DNA of 64,000 nt from Eledone cirrhosa (GCA_964016885.1 OZ024743.1:170697833-170761832), one strand, 5' to 3'. Positions 21,665 to 33,180 are shown, counted from the first letter of the stretch. Translations and numbers: made by a program. Notes: a model not told the origin generated them from the sequence alone.

Positions 21665-22990
21665 TCAATATAACTACGCAATGAAAACTAATCTACCCTT
21701 AGTATGCTTTAATCTAACAGATACACACTTCCTAAAGTCACACAAATATCGCAAAATTTGCAATAGGAAGATTATTAGGCTATCGTATTCTACTGCAGCA
21801 AATATAGAAACATACATAAAAAAACTCAACTCAGGACTAATTTCCAAAAATATTAATACACATACTACTAGCATAACCACTAATAACAAACACAACATTA
21901 TAACTACATCACAGCCTGCTGATTGACGTTCCGCAATGTACCTATGTCACCTAAACAAACCAGTATCTCAGCCCGATAAAGGGCATACATCAGGTTGTAA
22001 TTTGGAGCCAGTACATAGAAAAGCTACCAGATAGATGTCCCCTACAGAACAAATGCATGGAATCTAATTTAGTTTATCTATGTACCATAAAATCAGGTGA
22101 CCAGGTAGGTTCTACAGCAAAATATTCAAGAAACGGTGGTATGTGCATAGACACTCAATAAAAAACCGCAAACTCAGGAACACAACAACTATGGCCAGTA
22201 AAATTTGGCAACTTGGGAATAATGAACAGGAATACCAAATATTTTGGAGTTTATTAACCACAGCCAAGGTGCACACACATGGGATTGGTCCATGCAGATT
22301 ATGTAGTGTGGAATTACTCCATATTTTACAATGTAATAATAACTTATTAAATAGCAAGATATAGTGCACAATATTGACATACAAGTGCTAACATGTTCAT
22401 AAACTACAAACCACAATAGATGTGATTCGATCCACCGTCCTCACAGTTTATATATAAATATTTTACATCTCCCAGACGTTTCATACTTAAGAAAGTGTGG
22501 CACCATGAATAACATTAACTACCCTGATCACACATATGGAATCTTCTTATCTATCACTATTTCAACAGCAGCATAAAAAAAAAACACTTGAACAAACATA
22601 CTATGCCAGAACTAAGCCAAAATGGACTAGAACACTTGACCAATCAGATGTAAGTGAAATTGACCGCTTCTAGCCACACCCATCTAAAACCTACTAGCAT
22701 GCTCCGTATTTTTTTTGTTTTAATTTTCTTTTATTATATATTTTTTAGGCTCCTCTATCCTTTTATGTTTATATTATCCCTATCTCCCCCCCCCCCAAGA
22801 ATATAATTTTCTCTCAGTTTATTTTATTTTTCATTTTGATGTTTATGTTATTTACACAAATCAGTATTCTGAAGATTTGGTCAGGTATCAATTGTAATTA
22901 AAATCAAGTGACAGCATTTTACGAACAGCCATTTTTTTAGACACTGGTGTGACTAATGAAACATTTGTTAATACTTTGAATCAACCCTAT
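21665..22990 (+). mobile_element. Penelope-like element, RT thumb and GIY-YIG endonuclease
   Basis: The frame at 21681-21926 includes NRKIIRLSYSTAANIETYIKKLN, the conserved RT-thumb and linker block of PLEs. A Cys-bearing linker (CPLQNKCMESNLVYLCTIKSG) follows near 22045. The frame at 22143-22364 holds the nuclease core (RHSIKNRKLRNTTTMASKIWQL, then CRLCSVELLHILQC). A 3' region reaches about 22985 and ends in a block (GACTAATGAAACATTTGTTAATACTT) that is also present, inverted, at 51605-51645. The sister copy at 51450-52560 shows this is one family. The 5' RT core is missing, and several frameshifts are present. Confidence 0.8.
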
Positions 22991-23259
22991 TGTACAGCCA
23001 ATCCATGTTATTCTTCACTCATTTACTATATACGTATATATATATATATATATATATATACACGTAATTTTTATATAGGTATGTAAATGTATATGTGTAT
23101 ATATTTTAAAAAAAACTACCAACCACCTACCAATCAGGCAAGCACATAAGCCAGATTGACTTCTTGCTAGTTAGGCAATGAGACAGACAGATGGTTTTGA
23201 ATACTAGGCATACCCTGAGTAAGAATGTACCTCCCAACATAGGTTAGTTGTTAGTTATA
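22991..23259. other. AT-rich spacer with TA microsatellite
   Basis: A TA run is at 23036-23060. Otherwise nothing is recognised before the next LINE. Confidence 0.5.
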
Positions 23260-25425
23260 TCTCGATAAGCAAGAGACAGAATGAGATACACAGGAAGGTA
23301 TGGAAAAGGAAGGTCTGGAAGCTAAAGGACCTTTCACTAAAATAATTTAGGAAACCCCTTCAAGATGTGTATGACGAGAAAAAGATGAATTAGAATTGCA
23401 TGACAAAGATGATAACTGGAAGTTCTTACATGACAACTTACTGCAGGCTACTTGTGGCTGGAACAAAGCTCCAACCAGACAGAGGGTGACCTGGTGGTGG
23501 AACAGCACGGTAGATAGAGTCATTAAAGACAAAAGACAAGCATGGAAGGCTTGGGAAAATGGTAGGAGTAGAGATTGATACACAGCCGCTAAAAGAGAGG
23601 CTAGACATCAGGTATGCAGGGAAGCTGAGAGTAGGAGGTTTGCGGCGAGAAGATCAGATATGTGCAGTGTTATGCATTGCAAGGCAGTGTGTCAGTGAAA
23701 ATCAGGATGTTGTTGGAGATAAGCGTGTCCGAAATGATGCTGGTGCACTTAGTGTCACTGATGTTCAGAAAAAGGAGGCCTAGAAATGTCATTATGAGAG
23801 TCAGATGAATGTTGAGAATGAATAGAAGAAAGAGAAACTACCCCCAGTAGACCCGACAGAGGTACAAGCTATTGAGATTGACGACTATAGGGTCAAAGAA
23901 GCAATTAAGGAAATGAACCATCAGAGATAGTTGCTGAGATGCTGAAGGCATCAGGAGAAGTAGGAATTAAACTAGTTGCACGCATAGTCAACCAAGCTAT
24001 ATATGGCAGAGTCATACCCAAGAACAGGTGCAGCAGTATTCTTATAAATTGCTACAAAGGTAAAGGGGATGCTCTGGAGAGGAGCAATTATAGGGGCATA
24101 AAACTGATGGATCAGGTTATGAAAGTGACAGAAAGAATGTTAGCACAACTAATTAGAAAAAGAGTCAAATTAGATGAGATGTAGTTTTGTTTTGTGCCTG
24201 GGAAAAGTACAAGAGAGGTTCTTAGAGAAGAATAAGCCACTATACTTAGCTTTTGTCTGGTGGTCTCTAAGGAAATTAGGTGTAGAGGAATGGCTTGTGA
24301 CGGCAGTGCAAGCTATGTACAGGGGTGCTGTTAGTAAAGTCAGAGTAGGAATGGAATTTAGTGAGGTATTCCAGATGCAAGTAGGAGTTCATCACGGTTC
24401 GGTCCTCAGCCCACTCTTATTCATTATAGTCCTCCAAGCCATAACAGAGGAGTTTAAGACTGGCTGCCCATGGGAACTTCTCTATGTTTACAATCTGGTA
24501 GTTATAGCAGAATCAGTAGAGGAGCTAGAGAAGAAATACTGGCTATGGAAACAGTAGTTGGAATCAAGAGGACTGAGAGTGAACCTAGTTAAGACTAAAG
24601 TGTTGATAAGTAGGAAAGACAAAACTCTGATTCCATCAGGGAAATGGCCATGTCCGATAAGTAGAAAAGGAGTTGGCATAAATTCTATAAAATGTACACA
24701 ATGCAGATCTTGGGTACACGAGATGTAGTGGGATAGCAGGCAAACTAACAGGTAGGGAAAACTACATATGCAGTAAATGTACAGGGAAATTTGATAGTAG
24801 AAGTGGCAGTGATAGACACATTTTTCAAATGCAGGTAGGATCTATAGAGGTGGTTGATAGCTTCCGATACCTGGGTGATCAGATTAACAAGGGAGGAGGG
24901 TGTTCTGAGGCCATAGTAACTAGAATAAGGACAGGTTGGAAGACGTTTAGGGAGTTTCTTCCTCTGTTGACAAAGAAGGGTTTCTCCCTATGAACAAAAG
25001 GTCGGTTATATGATGCCTGTGTGAGATGTGCAATGCTTCATGGTAGTCGGACATGGGCAGCAACTGCGGAGATATGCAACGGCTGGAGAGAAATGAAGCA
25101 AGCATACTCCAATGGATATGCAATGTCAATGTGTGTGAACGACTAGGCAAATACGGGTTGAGAGAGAAACTGTGTATAAGAGGGATAAACTGTAGTGTGC
25201 ATTGGTATGGACATGTGATGCGCATAGAGGATGACCGCTGGGTAAAGAAGTGCCAAGAAGTCCCAGTGGAAGGAAGATGCAGTACAGGAACACCTCGAAA
25301 ATCATGGGTGGAGGTGGTGAGAGCTGACCTCAGAGGAGATGACGAAGGACCTTGACGAATGTAGGGATACTGTGCTGAAACGGATCCATCCCACCTTGAC
25401 AAAAATGATGATGATGATGATAATG
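23260..25425 (+). mobile_element. RTE family-A LINE, linker to 3' tail, plus strand
   Basis: Domains in order: the end of the endonuclease linker (RKVWKLKD, LQDVYDEK), the WWNSTVDRVIKDKRQAWKAWE segment (about 23500), RT N-terminus 23939-24184 (NCYKGKGDALERSNYRGIKLMDQVMKV), RT palm 24220-24557 (MYRGAVSKVRVGMEFSEVF, GSVLSPLLFIIVLQAIT, LLYVYNLVVIAES in place of YADD), finger about 24640-24790 with Cys losses, C-terminal domain 24850-25355, and a (GAT)n tail at 25405-25425. The copy lacks the endonuclease. An internal RT deletion removes motif A. Confidence 0.85.
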
Positions 25426-25439
25426 ATATATATCGATGA

Positions 25440-25988
25440 CGCATGACCTTGATCTCTGCTGCTATACAGAAACTCGCCCTCCCATATGCAGAAGCTGAGG
25501 CATACATCTAGTAGGCACCACCTTCCCTACCATCACCCCTTTCATACACCTCCCACATTGTAATCGCCCCATTCCTTTATCTACCTCCATAACTTCCCAT
25601 TCACCCCCCCCCCCAGTCCCCAATCTACAACATAAAGCAGCCATCCTGGTGCCATGACAATAAACGCTCAGTCCACACTGTAAAGTCGCGGTGTAGGTGC
25701 CACAACAAAAAGCACCCACAATATAAAGTGTTCATGTTGGTGACACAACAAAAAGTGCTCAGCCCACACTATAGTGGTTGTGTAAGAGTTACAATAAAAA
25801 GCACCCAGTCCACACTGTAAAGTGGTCATACTATAAATGTGGTGGGCGTTTGGAAGGTCATCCAGCTGTAGAAACCAAACCAAAATCAGTTCTGTTTGAG
25901 CAAAACATGGTCCGCTGACCTGGCTGTCTCACCACGGGACAACTGATCTAACCCATGCTAACATGCAAAATGGATGGTAAATGATGAT
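25440..25988 (+). mobile_element. RTE family-B 3' UTR copy with internal subrepeats
   Basis: This is a noncoding copy. Four diverged units of about 58 bp built around AAAAAGCACCCA(C/G) and CACTGTAAAGTG lie at 25650-25830. They are followed by the GGAAGGTCATCCAGCTGTAG block, the ACCCATGCTAACATGCAAAA terminus and a short ATGATG tail. Confidence 0.75.
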
Positions 25989-26490
25989 TGTCAACTGCTA
26001 CAAGGGTAAAGGAGACACTCTAGAGAGAAGTAACTACAGAGGCATAAAGCTGACTGACCAGGTCTCTCATTTAAGATAAAAGGCAAGCTGTACAATGCCT
26101 GCGTGCGCTCAGCAATGCTACATGGTAGTGAAATATGGGTTCTGCATGCCAAGGACTTATGGAGGCATATATGGTGAGATGGATGTGTAACAGAAGTGTA
26201 TGTGAGCGACAGAGTGTTAGTATATTAAAAGTGTAGCTGGGTATAAGAGGGATCAAATGCTGTGTGCAATAGAGAAAACTGCAGTGGTATAGTCACGTGA
26301 TGTGCATGAAGGATGTCAGCTGCTTGAAGAGGTTTAGGGCTTTAAAAGTTGCAGGAGGCACCAAGAGAGGAAGACATAGGAAGAAATGATAAGGGCAGAC
26401 CTGACTCAACTAAATCTCACAATGGGGATGACACAGGACTGAGCCCTCTGGCACTACAATGTTCAACAAAAGACCCATTCCAACAACTCA
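25989..26490 (+). mobile_element. RTE family-B LINE with large internal deletion
   Basis: The copy starts in the RT N-terminus (NCYKGKGDTLERSNYRGIKLTDQV). At about 26065 it jumps directly to the C-terminal domain (KGKLYNACVRSAMLHGSE, and later the region corresponding to ADLTQLNLTMGMTQD). The RT palm and the finger are missing. It runs into the VNTR on its right. Confidence 0.7.
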
Positions 26491-27830
26491 ACATCAGACA
26501 CAGATTGAAATGGTGCCACCCAGCCCTACACTGCCAACAAGTTTCTTTGTGGCCATCCAGTGCGAGAACCCAGAAGCAAAATGTGATCTTTTGATGGCTT
26601 GTCATGTGGAGAGTGCTGCAGTTTCATTGCATGGAAGAGAGCCCAGTTCCCAAACTGGTATAACGCTATGAGAGGGGTTCGACATGGTGGTGTCATCCAG
26701 CGCCGGGCCCCCAAAACGGTGTTCCTGCTGTGAGCCAGGCTCCCATACTGTGGTTCTGTACCTACCTTTCTCAGAGCAGCGTCATCTGGTGGTTTAGTAT
26801 TGAGAAGAGTTTGTTGTGTGGAAAGTACCCAGGCCAAAACTGGGATGCCACTGTGGGAGGGGTTTGGTGCGGCCAAATTGGCCTGTCCCTTCACATAGTG
26901 CTGTCATCCAGTACTGGGTTAAAAAAAAAAATAACTTATGTTCCTACTGTACCCTGGTCCCACATCTACGCCTCCCCCATAGTGACGCCATCCAGTGTCA
27001 AGCTCCTAAACTATGGTTATGCTACAAGATGGGTACGGTACAGCCAGTTGACCTGTCCCTCTTCATGGTGGTGCCATCCAATACTAGGCCATGAAACTGG
27101 CAACACTGTGAGATGGGTTAGGCTCCTCATATCGGTGCCATCCAGTACTGGGTCCCTACTTGCCACTTTGGTGTCAACAGGGCCAGGTTCCACAGTGAGA
27201 TGGGTTTAACATGGTCAACTGGCCTGTCCCTCCTCATAGTGGAGTCACGTGGCACCTAATACCTGAACTGAGGGTTTGTTGTGTGAAGGGTTTGGCGCGG
27301 CCAACTGGCTTGTCCCTCCTCATAGCAGTGCCATCCAGTCCCAGGCTGCTGGGGTCTGGTTTCGCATTGAGAAGTGTTTGGCGTGGCCAACTAGCCTGTC
27401 CCTCCTTATAGTGGTACCTCTGGTCCCTTCACATAGTGGTACCATCCAACGCCAGGCCCCCAAACTGTTATTCCGCACCTGCCCCCCCCCCTCATAGCAG
27501 TGCCATCGAGTACTGGGCCTAAAACGCATGAATGCGGCCAACTTTCCACCCCTCCTCATAGCAGTGCCACTCACTACTGGGGTCCAAAGCTGTGGCTACA
27601 CTGTGAGATGGGTCTAGGCTCCTCATATGAGTGCCATCTGGTACTGGGCTCCAAAACTATGGTTCCACTGTGTGATGGGTTGGGTTCTGAAAACATGGTT
27701 CCGTTGTGAGGGGTTCAACATGGCCAACTGGCCTGTCCCTCCTCATAACAGAGCCATCCAGTTCCATACTGTAAATGTGGTTGATGTTAAGAAGGGCATC
27801 CAGCTGTAAAATACCCAGCCAAATTTACAG
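26490..27830 (+). repeat. Long imperfect VNTR derived from an RTE 3' UTR segment
   Basis: About 1.3 kb consists of repeated, diverged modules of roughly 80-110 bp. Each module combines GCCATCCAGTACTGGG, CCAAACTATGGTTC, (T)GTGAGATGGGTT, and GGCCAACTGGCCTGTCCCTC with a CTCATA(G/A) ending. The same modules occur singly or in low number in LINE 3' UTRs, for example 41600-42260, where the wording is GCCAACTGGCCAGACC. The right end (27775-27830) returns to the GGGCATCCAGCTGTAAAA block. Open frames of 60-160 codons in this array are by-products of the repeat. Confidence 0.75.
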
Positions 27831-28960
27831 TCCTCGCCGTAGCAAGGTGCGACACATGGCCAACCCTCACCAGACTTGCCTTCTGGAATGGAGGACCCGT
27901 GCTTTTGGCCTTAATTCTCTCCTCCACCCTACTGTTGCACCACTAAGTCACTCTCCTTCTCCCTAGAGCTCTGCTTCAGTAGGTTATCTTTCAGGAATTC
28001 CCACTGCTCCTTTATATTATATGACTCTATTTTCTCTTCCTTACTGTCAAAAGCATCAAATAAAATGCCTCTAAATTTGTTATTGGTTGTGGGGTTCTTC
28101 AACTTCCACATTCTTCTACTCAAGGTTGTCCTTTGTCATCGAGATTGTCTAGCCCTAATTATGAAGTCACTAACTATTAAGTTATGTTGGGAGGTGCATT
28201 CTTCACCAGCAAGGGACTCTGTCTCATCTTCTGATAAAGATAAAATCTATCTGGCCGGTGTGCTCAAGTTTATCAAGGTTATCAAGTGATTGTCTCATTT
28301 TTTAAAAGTTTGTGTTACAGATAGTTAAGTCATTGGCATCATAGAATTCCAGAATCCTATAACCTTCCTCATTTCTAGTACCAAATCCATAACCTCCATG
28401 GATCCCATTGTAACCATCGCAGTGTTGTCCAACATGACCATTAGTCACCAGCAATAATTATGTAGTCACTGTCATTTATTTGGGAAGTAGTGTGCATTAG
28501 GGACTCATAGAACCTGTCTTTTATAACATTTGGTGGACCAGATTGGGGTGCATAAGCAGATATAATTGACACAGTTGTTCTATTTAGAACTAGTCTAAAT
28601 TTAATGATTCTGTTGTTCACTCTATTTACGCCAATTACCTTATCTACCCATTTTTCTGCTAACATAATTCCTACTCCAGGCACCCAGAAAAATTTCTATC
28701 ATCGTTTTTTGCCCACAAGGAATCTAGCTGACCCTACCCTCCATATAGTCTCTTGTACACAGGAAACATTAACTTTCTTTCGTTCAAGCCTCTCTACAAT
28801 CTCACTTGATCATCCTTTCATCATGCCTACATTCATGGTACCAACTCTGAAGTTATGGAGTTCACTCGGGGAGAGTGGGGAAGAAGAGGGTGAAGATTCA
28901 GAGAGGAGAGTGGGAGATGGATTTGTGTTGGTTTTGGTTTTCCATGCCTGAAATAAAGGA
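27831..28960 (-). mobile_element. RTE family-B LINE, 5' portion (endonuclease)
   Basis: On the minus strand, 28860-28690 starts with NFRVGTMNVGMM and continues through a VSCVQET-like block. The frame at 28441-28683 has GVGIMLAEKWVDKVIGVNR and TVSIISAYAPQSGPPNVIKDRFYE. The 28440-28130 region covers GHVGQ-, NEEG-, FCDAND-like blocks with stops. The frame at 27929-28123 is the linker (MWKLKNPTTNNKFRGILFDAFDSKEE). The copy ends in the linker where the VNTR begins, so the RT is absent. Confidence 0.8.
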
Positions 28961-29305
28961 ATGTTTACATAGTCTTCCGGAGATGGGAGGTGAATTCATC
29001 ATTGTCTTTATGAGTGCTCCGATACACCATCTCTGTAGCCCATTCATCATACGAAACAACCAGGTCTATGATAATGTTTAATAGGAGTAGTAACCAAAGT
29101 GGTAGCTTTTGCGATTAGAAGTTGGGACTACTGAAAACATACTATGTGCTGTTGGAATTTTGGTTGCTCCAAATAACTATGGAGGTCCATGGGGGTTGGG
29201 GGGAAAGATATATGATGACTTTAAAAAGAGTCGATTCGAAGATCGTGGGAAAAAAAGTTACTGAAGTAAAGATAAGAAAGTAATTAATAAATATGTATGA
29301 ATGAA
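28961..29305. other. Possible RTE 5' UTR and unassigned spacer
   Basis: Sequence to about 29080 may be the 5' leader of the flanking family-B copy. The rest (GGGGGTTGGGGGG at about 29190, ATGAATGAATG at 29298) carries no feature that I recognise. Confidence 0.35.
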
Positions 29306-29309
29306 TGAA

Positions 29310-30716
29310 CTACACAGATGGAGGTGAATCAGAGGCAGAAAGAATTTTACATTTACTTGTTTGGACTTTCACAGAGCATACATACATTGCATCTTTTCTG
29401 TGTGGATATAATTTTTATCTCTATATTATCTAATGTGCCCCTATGTTCTATTTTGGCATGTTGGGGGAGTACTGATGAGTTTTTCCCATCCTGGAGTTCT
29501 TTCCGGTGTTCACTTAACCTTTCCCCTATGCTACAGGCTGTTTCATCTATGTATGTTATATTCTTATTCCTACACTGTCTCTCAGTACATCTTATACTAT
29601 ATTCTATGTTCCTAGTTTTGCAGTTAATTATCGAGCTTAGCTTGCAGACTATGCATTTCCTATCAGCACAGGTGGATCTTTAAAATGGGTATGTTTTGTT
29701 AATTAGGGTTTTTATGGGAATACCTGATCTTTCAACTATCTTAATATAAAATTTGAGCTTGTCTAGGGCCCTTTTAAATCTATAAGCTAGTTTGCCTCTT
29801 GAGGTTGTATTGACGAACATTACACTCTGGTATTTATTGCTATCATATCATGAGTTTATTTTATTTGCCTTATTCCTAATTCTTTCTATTCTATTCCAAA
29901 ATTTGGTCCTATACATGGGGCAAGTCCCATTTGCATAATTTTCTACAATCTTTGCCGATTTGGTTCTAGCTCCTTTATATACTCTGACCTTGTCTCTCTG
30001 ATTGTAGCCAGAGAACTGCATGCAGTGGATGAAGTGTTGTATTGTCTCTCTAATTCTTTGGGGTTGTACATGTGGGACACGTTCCTCATCACTCTTACTA
30101 AGTCCACAATTAGTATGTTGATTTTTATGTGGATCAGGTACTTGGAGGTCATGGGTTTGGCATAATTCAAATGGAGGATTTGAGTTCTATTACAAATAGT
30201 TTCCAACCAGAGTTCTGTGTCTAGTATGGGTAATCTATGGTTGGGGGTGTTTACTTGGGTAGTCTATAGTAACTTTAATACTCTGGTGGATGGAGTTAGC
30301 TATTTTCTGGATGCTTTCCATGGTGTTCCTCTCTAATTCCTGACTGTTCTCCTGTGGGGGTGGTTTTACTACAATATTTATGTCATCTATGTAGTGGGAG
30401 TACATAGTCAGGGTTATAAAATTGTCGTCTAATTGTTCTTTAAGTTTTCTGTCCCACCATACCATAAAGAGGTTAGCTATGTCACCTGCAAAGCTAACGC
30501 CAATGGCTGCTCCTTCCTCTTGGGCATATGTTTTGCCATTAAATTTGAACATATGTTCATGTGTGACCATTGTCTTTAATTCATCATAGTTTTCGGGTGT
30601 CCAAATGTCTCTGGTCCACCTGCTCCATCTTTCTGTGTGAACTTTGAGGTAATGGTAGGTGGTCTGCCTCTTTCTGGCCTTGTGGGGCAGAGGCTGCTGA
30701 GGTCGTGTGTAGGTAT
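29310..30716 (-). mobile_element. Penelope-like element of a second lineage (RT plus GIY-YIG)
   Basis: On the minus strand the region 30716-30570 holds the RT entry (GRPPTITSKFTQKD). The frame at 30235-30570 shows EEGAAIGVSFAGDIANLFMVWWD (RT motif B region) and YSHYIDDINIVV (motif C, YIDD). The frame at 29943-30206 is the thumb (YAKPMTSKYLIHI, then MYNPKELERQYN). The 29680-29320 interval translates to a Cys-rich endonuclease with CADRKCIVCK, IRCTERQC, TYIDETACSIGERLSEHRK. The YIG triplet has become YID. The motif wording differs strongly from the PLEs at 30.75 kb, 48 kb and 22 kb. Frames are interrupted between the domains. Confidence 0.8.
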
Positions 30717-30717
30717 T

Positions 30718-30748
30718 CCTATATATATATATATATATATATATATAC
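30718..30748. repeat. TA microsatellite between two PLEs
   Basis: A pure (TA)n run with a different PLE starting on each side. Confidence 0.95.
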
Positions 30749-32957
30749 GCTCAAACTGTACGGTCGTTATATTGACAACTGTATCAGGGCCACAACCCTC
30801 ACCCGAGAACAGCTTGACTCCTTTCTCTCCTTCTTCTGCTCCTTTCACCCCTCCCTCCACTTCAGCACCTCTATCTCCACCACCACATCCAACTCTTGGA
30901 CATCTCCATTGCCATTGACCCCTCCCACCGCTCCCTCATTACCTCTGATTTCTTTAAACCCACTGACTCCCACTCCTACCTCCACTTCACCTCCTCCTAC
31001 CCTACACACACCAAACGTTCCATTCCTTAATCCCAACCCTGCCAGATCCGCTGCCTTTGCAGCCAAGATGCTGACTTCAAGACCCAGGCTCTTTCTCTGG
31101 TCCACCATTTCACCCAAGGGAGTTACCCCCCTCCCTCGTCCATGCCGCCCTCACAGTCTGTCGCTCCACCGCCCTCAGTTCACGCCCCCACCCCCCAACC
31201 ACCGTCTCATCCTTCGCCTCTTTTGATGCCTCCAGTCCAACCCCTCCACCTTCCCACTCCCACCCCTCCCCTCCTTCAAGCGTGCATGCAACCTCCACAA
31301 TCTCCTCGTCCGTAGCTCCCTACCCCCAACCCATGTTCCCTTCCCTGCTCCAGACCTCGCTGCCACACCTGCCTCCACACTACCAACACCACCACCTTCT
31401 AGGGTCCCAACGGCCACTCTCTCTCTCTGTCCAGCATACCTTTCGCTGCACCTCCTCCAGCCTTGTCTACGGACTCCGCTGCACGGAGTGCGGCGCAACC
31501 TATGTTGAACAGACCGGACGTCATCTGGCAGATCTGTTCACCAAGCACCTCCAAGACATTCGTCTCGGTAGGAGTTCCACATCGCCCACCACTTTGGCTC
31601 CGCCTGACACTCCTCTCGCAACCTAACCATCTACGGCCTGATTGAGTGCCATGGGAGCCTCAACATCCGACTTAGGGTCGAACAGCACACCATCTTCACC
31701 TTACATCTGCACCCCGGTTTGAACACCCCACTCCAACCCCTCTTCCTCTAGCCTTCGACCAGTCCCCCCCCTCTACCATGCCCCTATACTAACACCACTA
31801 AAACACTCCCAACTTTAACAGTCCCCTCACCTTCCAGCCACTCCCACACCCACATTGGACCAACCCACCATTAATAATACTAATACCCCCACCCACTCCT
31901 CATTCCACACACATGCACCCACACCCTAAACATGCACACACACCAGTATATATACACTCACTCATACACATGTACACAGCACCTTCGCCCCCCTCTCTCT
32001 TCCCCCATACTACCAACACCACCTCCACCCACATACCCATATCCTACTAACACCCCCCTCAACCCTCTCCTTCAACTTTTCACACTGACCCACCTCCTCT
32101 CCCGTCCACCCCACCTCTGCACACACATACAGGCCGCCCTTTCACACCTGTCAGACTGCTCCACCACCAATCTTGACTGTTCAAATCCTCCCTTCCCTCT
32201 CTCTCACACATCGCCCTGCCATCTCCACCCCTAGTCTTGACCACTTCCTGTTGCGCGTGCCCCACAACTTTCTACTTCCTCCTCACCATTCCCATGGACG
32301 CTACTGCAGAGTTTACACGGATATCTATGATTACAACCCGGAACAGTGCCATCATTTTACACACGCACACCGGAAAACCATTCAGGAACATAGACACACA
32401 CAAACACTTACACCATTTTTGCACGCACGCAACCATACATTCCAACGTATCCACACAAACACACACGTGCGCACCCTCACATACACCCACTCTGACTCTG
32501 GATTCCGCATGCTCTCCTCCACCCAATCCGACCCCTTTCCATCCACATGCACACACAGACTACACCCCAACATACACAATGTTTTTCCAAAACCCAAGCA
32601 CACAACCCTGCTCTCCCCAGACTCACACATCCACACATAAACACCTCACCTTCCACCCACCCCACTCGGATCCCTTTTTTCCTTCCCCCCTCTCTCTCCC
32701 TCTCCCCTCCACTCACCCCCCATGCACCACCACCTCTACACACCTCACAACTTGTTTTTAACTTTAATTTTCCACTTCATGTTTTATTTTTTCCCCACTA
32801 ACTCCCCTTCACTCCCTCACGGAGTCCCCCCCCACTTTCCTGATGAAGGGCTTATGCCCGAAACGTCACACCCACGCCCTCCAGTCTCACTAAGCGTGAT
32901 CCTAAAACCTTTTGTAACTTTTTGTACTCCTGCGTTGTTGTTGTTTTTTACTTTCCT
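30749..32957 (+). mobile_element. Penelope-like element of a third lineage, 5'-truncated, with long C-rich 3' region
   Basis: The plus strand opens in the RT at LYGRYIDNCIRATTLTREQL (motif C, YIDD changed to YIDN). It continues through a frameshifted thumb (30850-31230). It then reaches the GIY-YIG domain at 31440-31620 (FRCTSSSLVYGLRCTECG, then ATYVEQTGRHLADLF, with YVE in place of the YVG/YIG core), followed by LTIYGLIECHGSLNIRLRVE. A strongly C/A-rich 3' region (31750-32830) precedes a hammerhead-core-like motif at 32840-32866. The element ends at a TA run at 32958. Sister copy: 47965-50025. Proline- and threonine-rich open frames across 30.7-32.8 kb are not genes. Confidence 0.8.
32840..32866 (+). 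ncRNA. Hammerhead-core-like motif near PLE 3' end
   Basis: CTGATGA is followed by A, a GGGC-TTAT-GCCC hairpin (stem II), and GAAAC. This is the conserved core order of a type I hammerhead ribozyme (CUGAUGA, stem II, GAAA). PLEs are known to carry such ribozymes. I could not identify a clean stem III with a NUH cleavage site, and one unpaired A precedes the stem, so catalysis is uncertain. Confidence 0.4.
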
Positions 32958-32997
32958 ATATATATATATACATATAAGCACAAATACATAACATAGG

Positions 32998-33180
32998 GTG
33001 GTGGATTGGTAGTATCGGTAGAGGGTTGGACGCCATGCTTTGCAGCATAGTTACGTCCCTTTACGATCTGAGTTCAAATCCCGCCGAGGTTGACTTTGCC
33101 TTTTATCCTTACAGGGTCGATAAAATAAAGTACCAGTAATGCACTGGGCAATTGCTGGCCTTGTGCCTAACGTAGAAACA
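32998..33180 (+). mobile_element. tRNA-derived SINE (OK/OR type), best copy
   Basis: The A-box region TGGATTGGTAGTATCGGTAG is at 33003-33022 and the B box GAGTTCAAATC at 33070-33080. They are followed by GAGGTTGACTTTGCC, GGGTCGATAAAATAAAGTAC and the end GCCTTGTGCCTAACGTAG with AAACAA. This is the least altered of the three copies. A tRNA gene is unlikely because the anticodon-arm spacing and 3' acceptor half are lost in SINE body sequence. Confidence 0.9.

Noticed and set aside
26349..27809. Overlapping frames of 60-159 codons with repeated peptide phrases
   Set aside because: Repeated phrases such as LSLLIVVPS arise from the VNTR modules in different frames, and no start, splice or domain evidence exists.
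26490..27830. CRISPR-like regular repeats
   Set aside because: Units are imperfect, contiguous and derived from a LINE 3' UTR. There are no uniform spacers or cas genes, and the DNA is eukaryotic.
30705..32801. Long Pro/Thr/Ser/His-rich frames on both strands
   Set aside because: They follow from C-rich, A-rich composition of the PLE 3' region; only the short YIDN and TECGATYVEQTG segments have family motifs.
32998..33180. Functional tRNA gene
   Set aside because: The A and B boxes are present, but the unit occurs three times with a long SINE body and tail, and no intact cloverleaf with acceptor pairing is seen.
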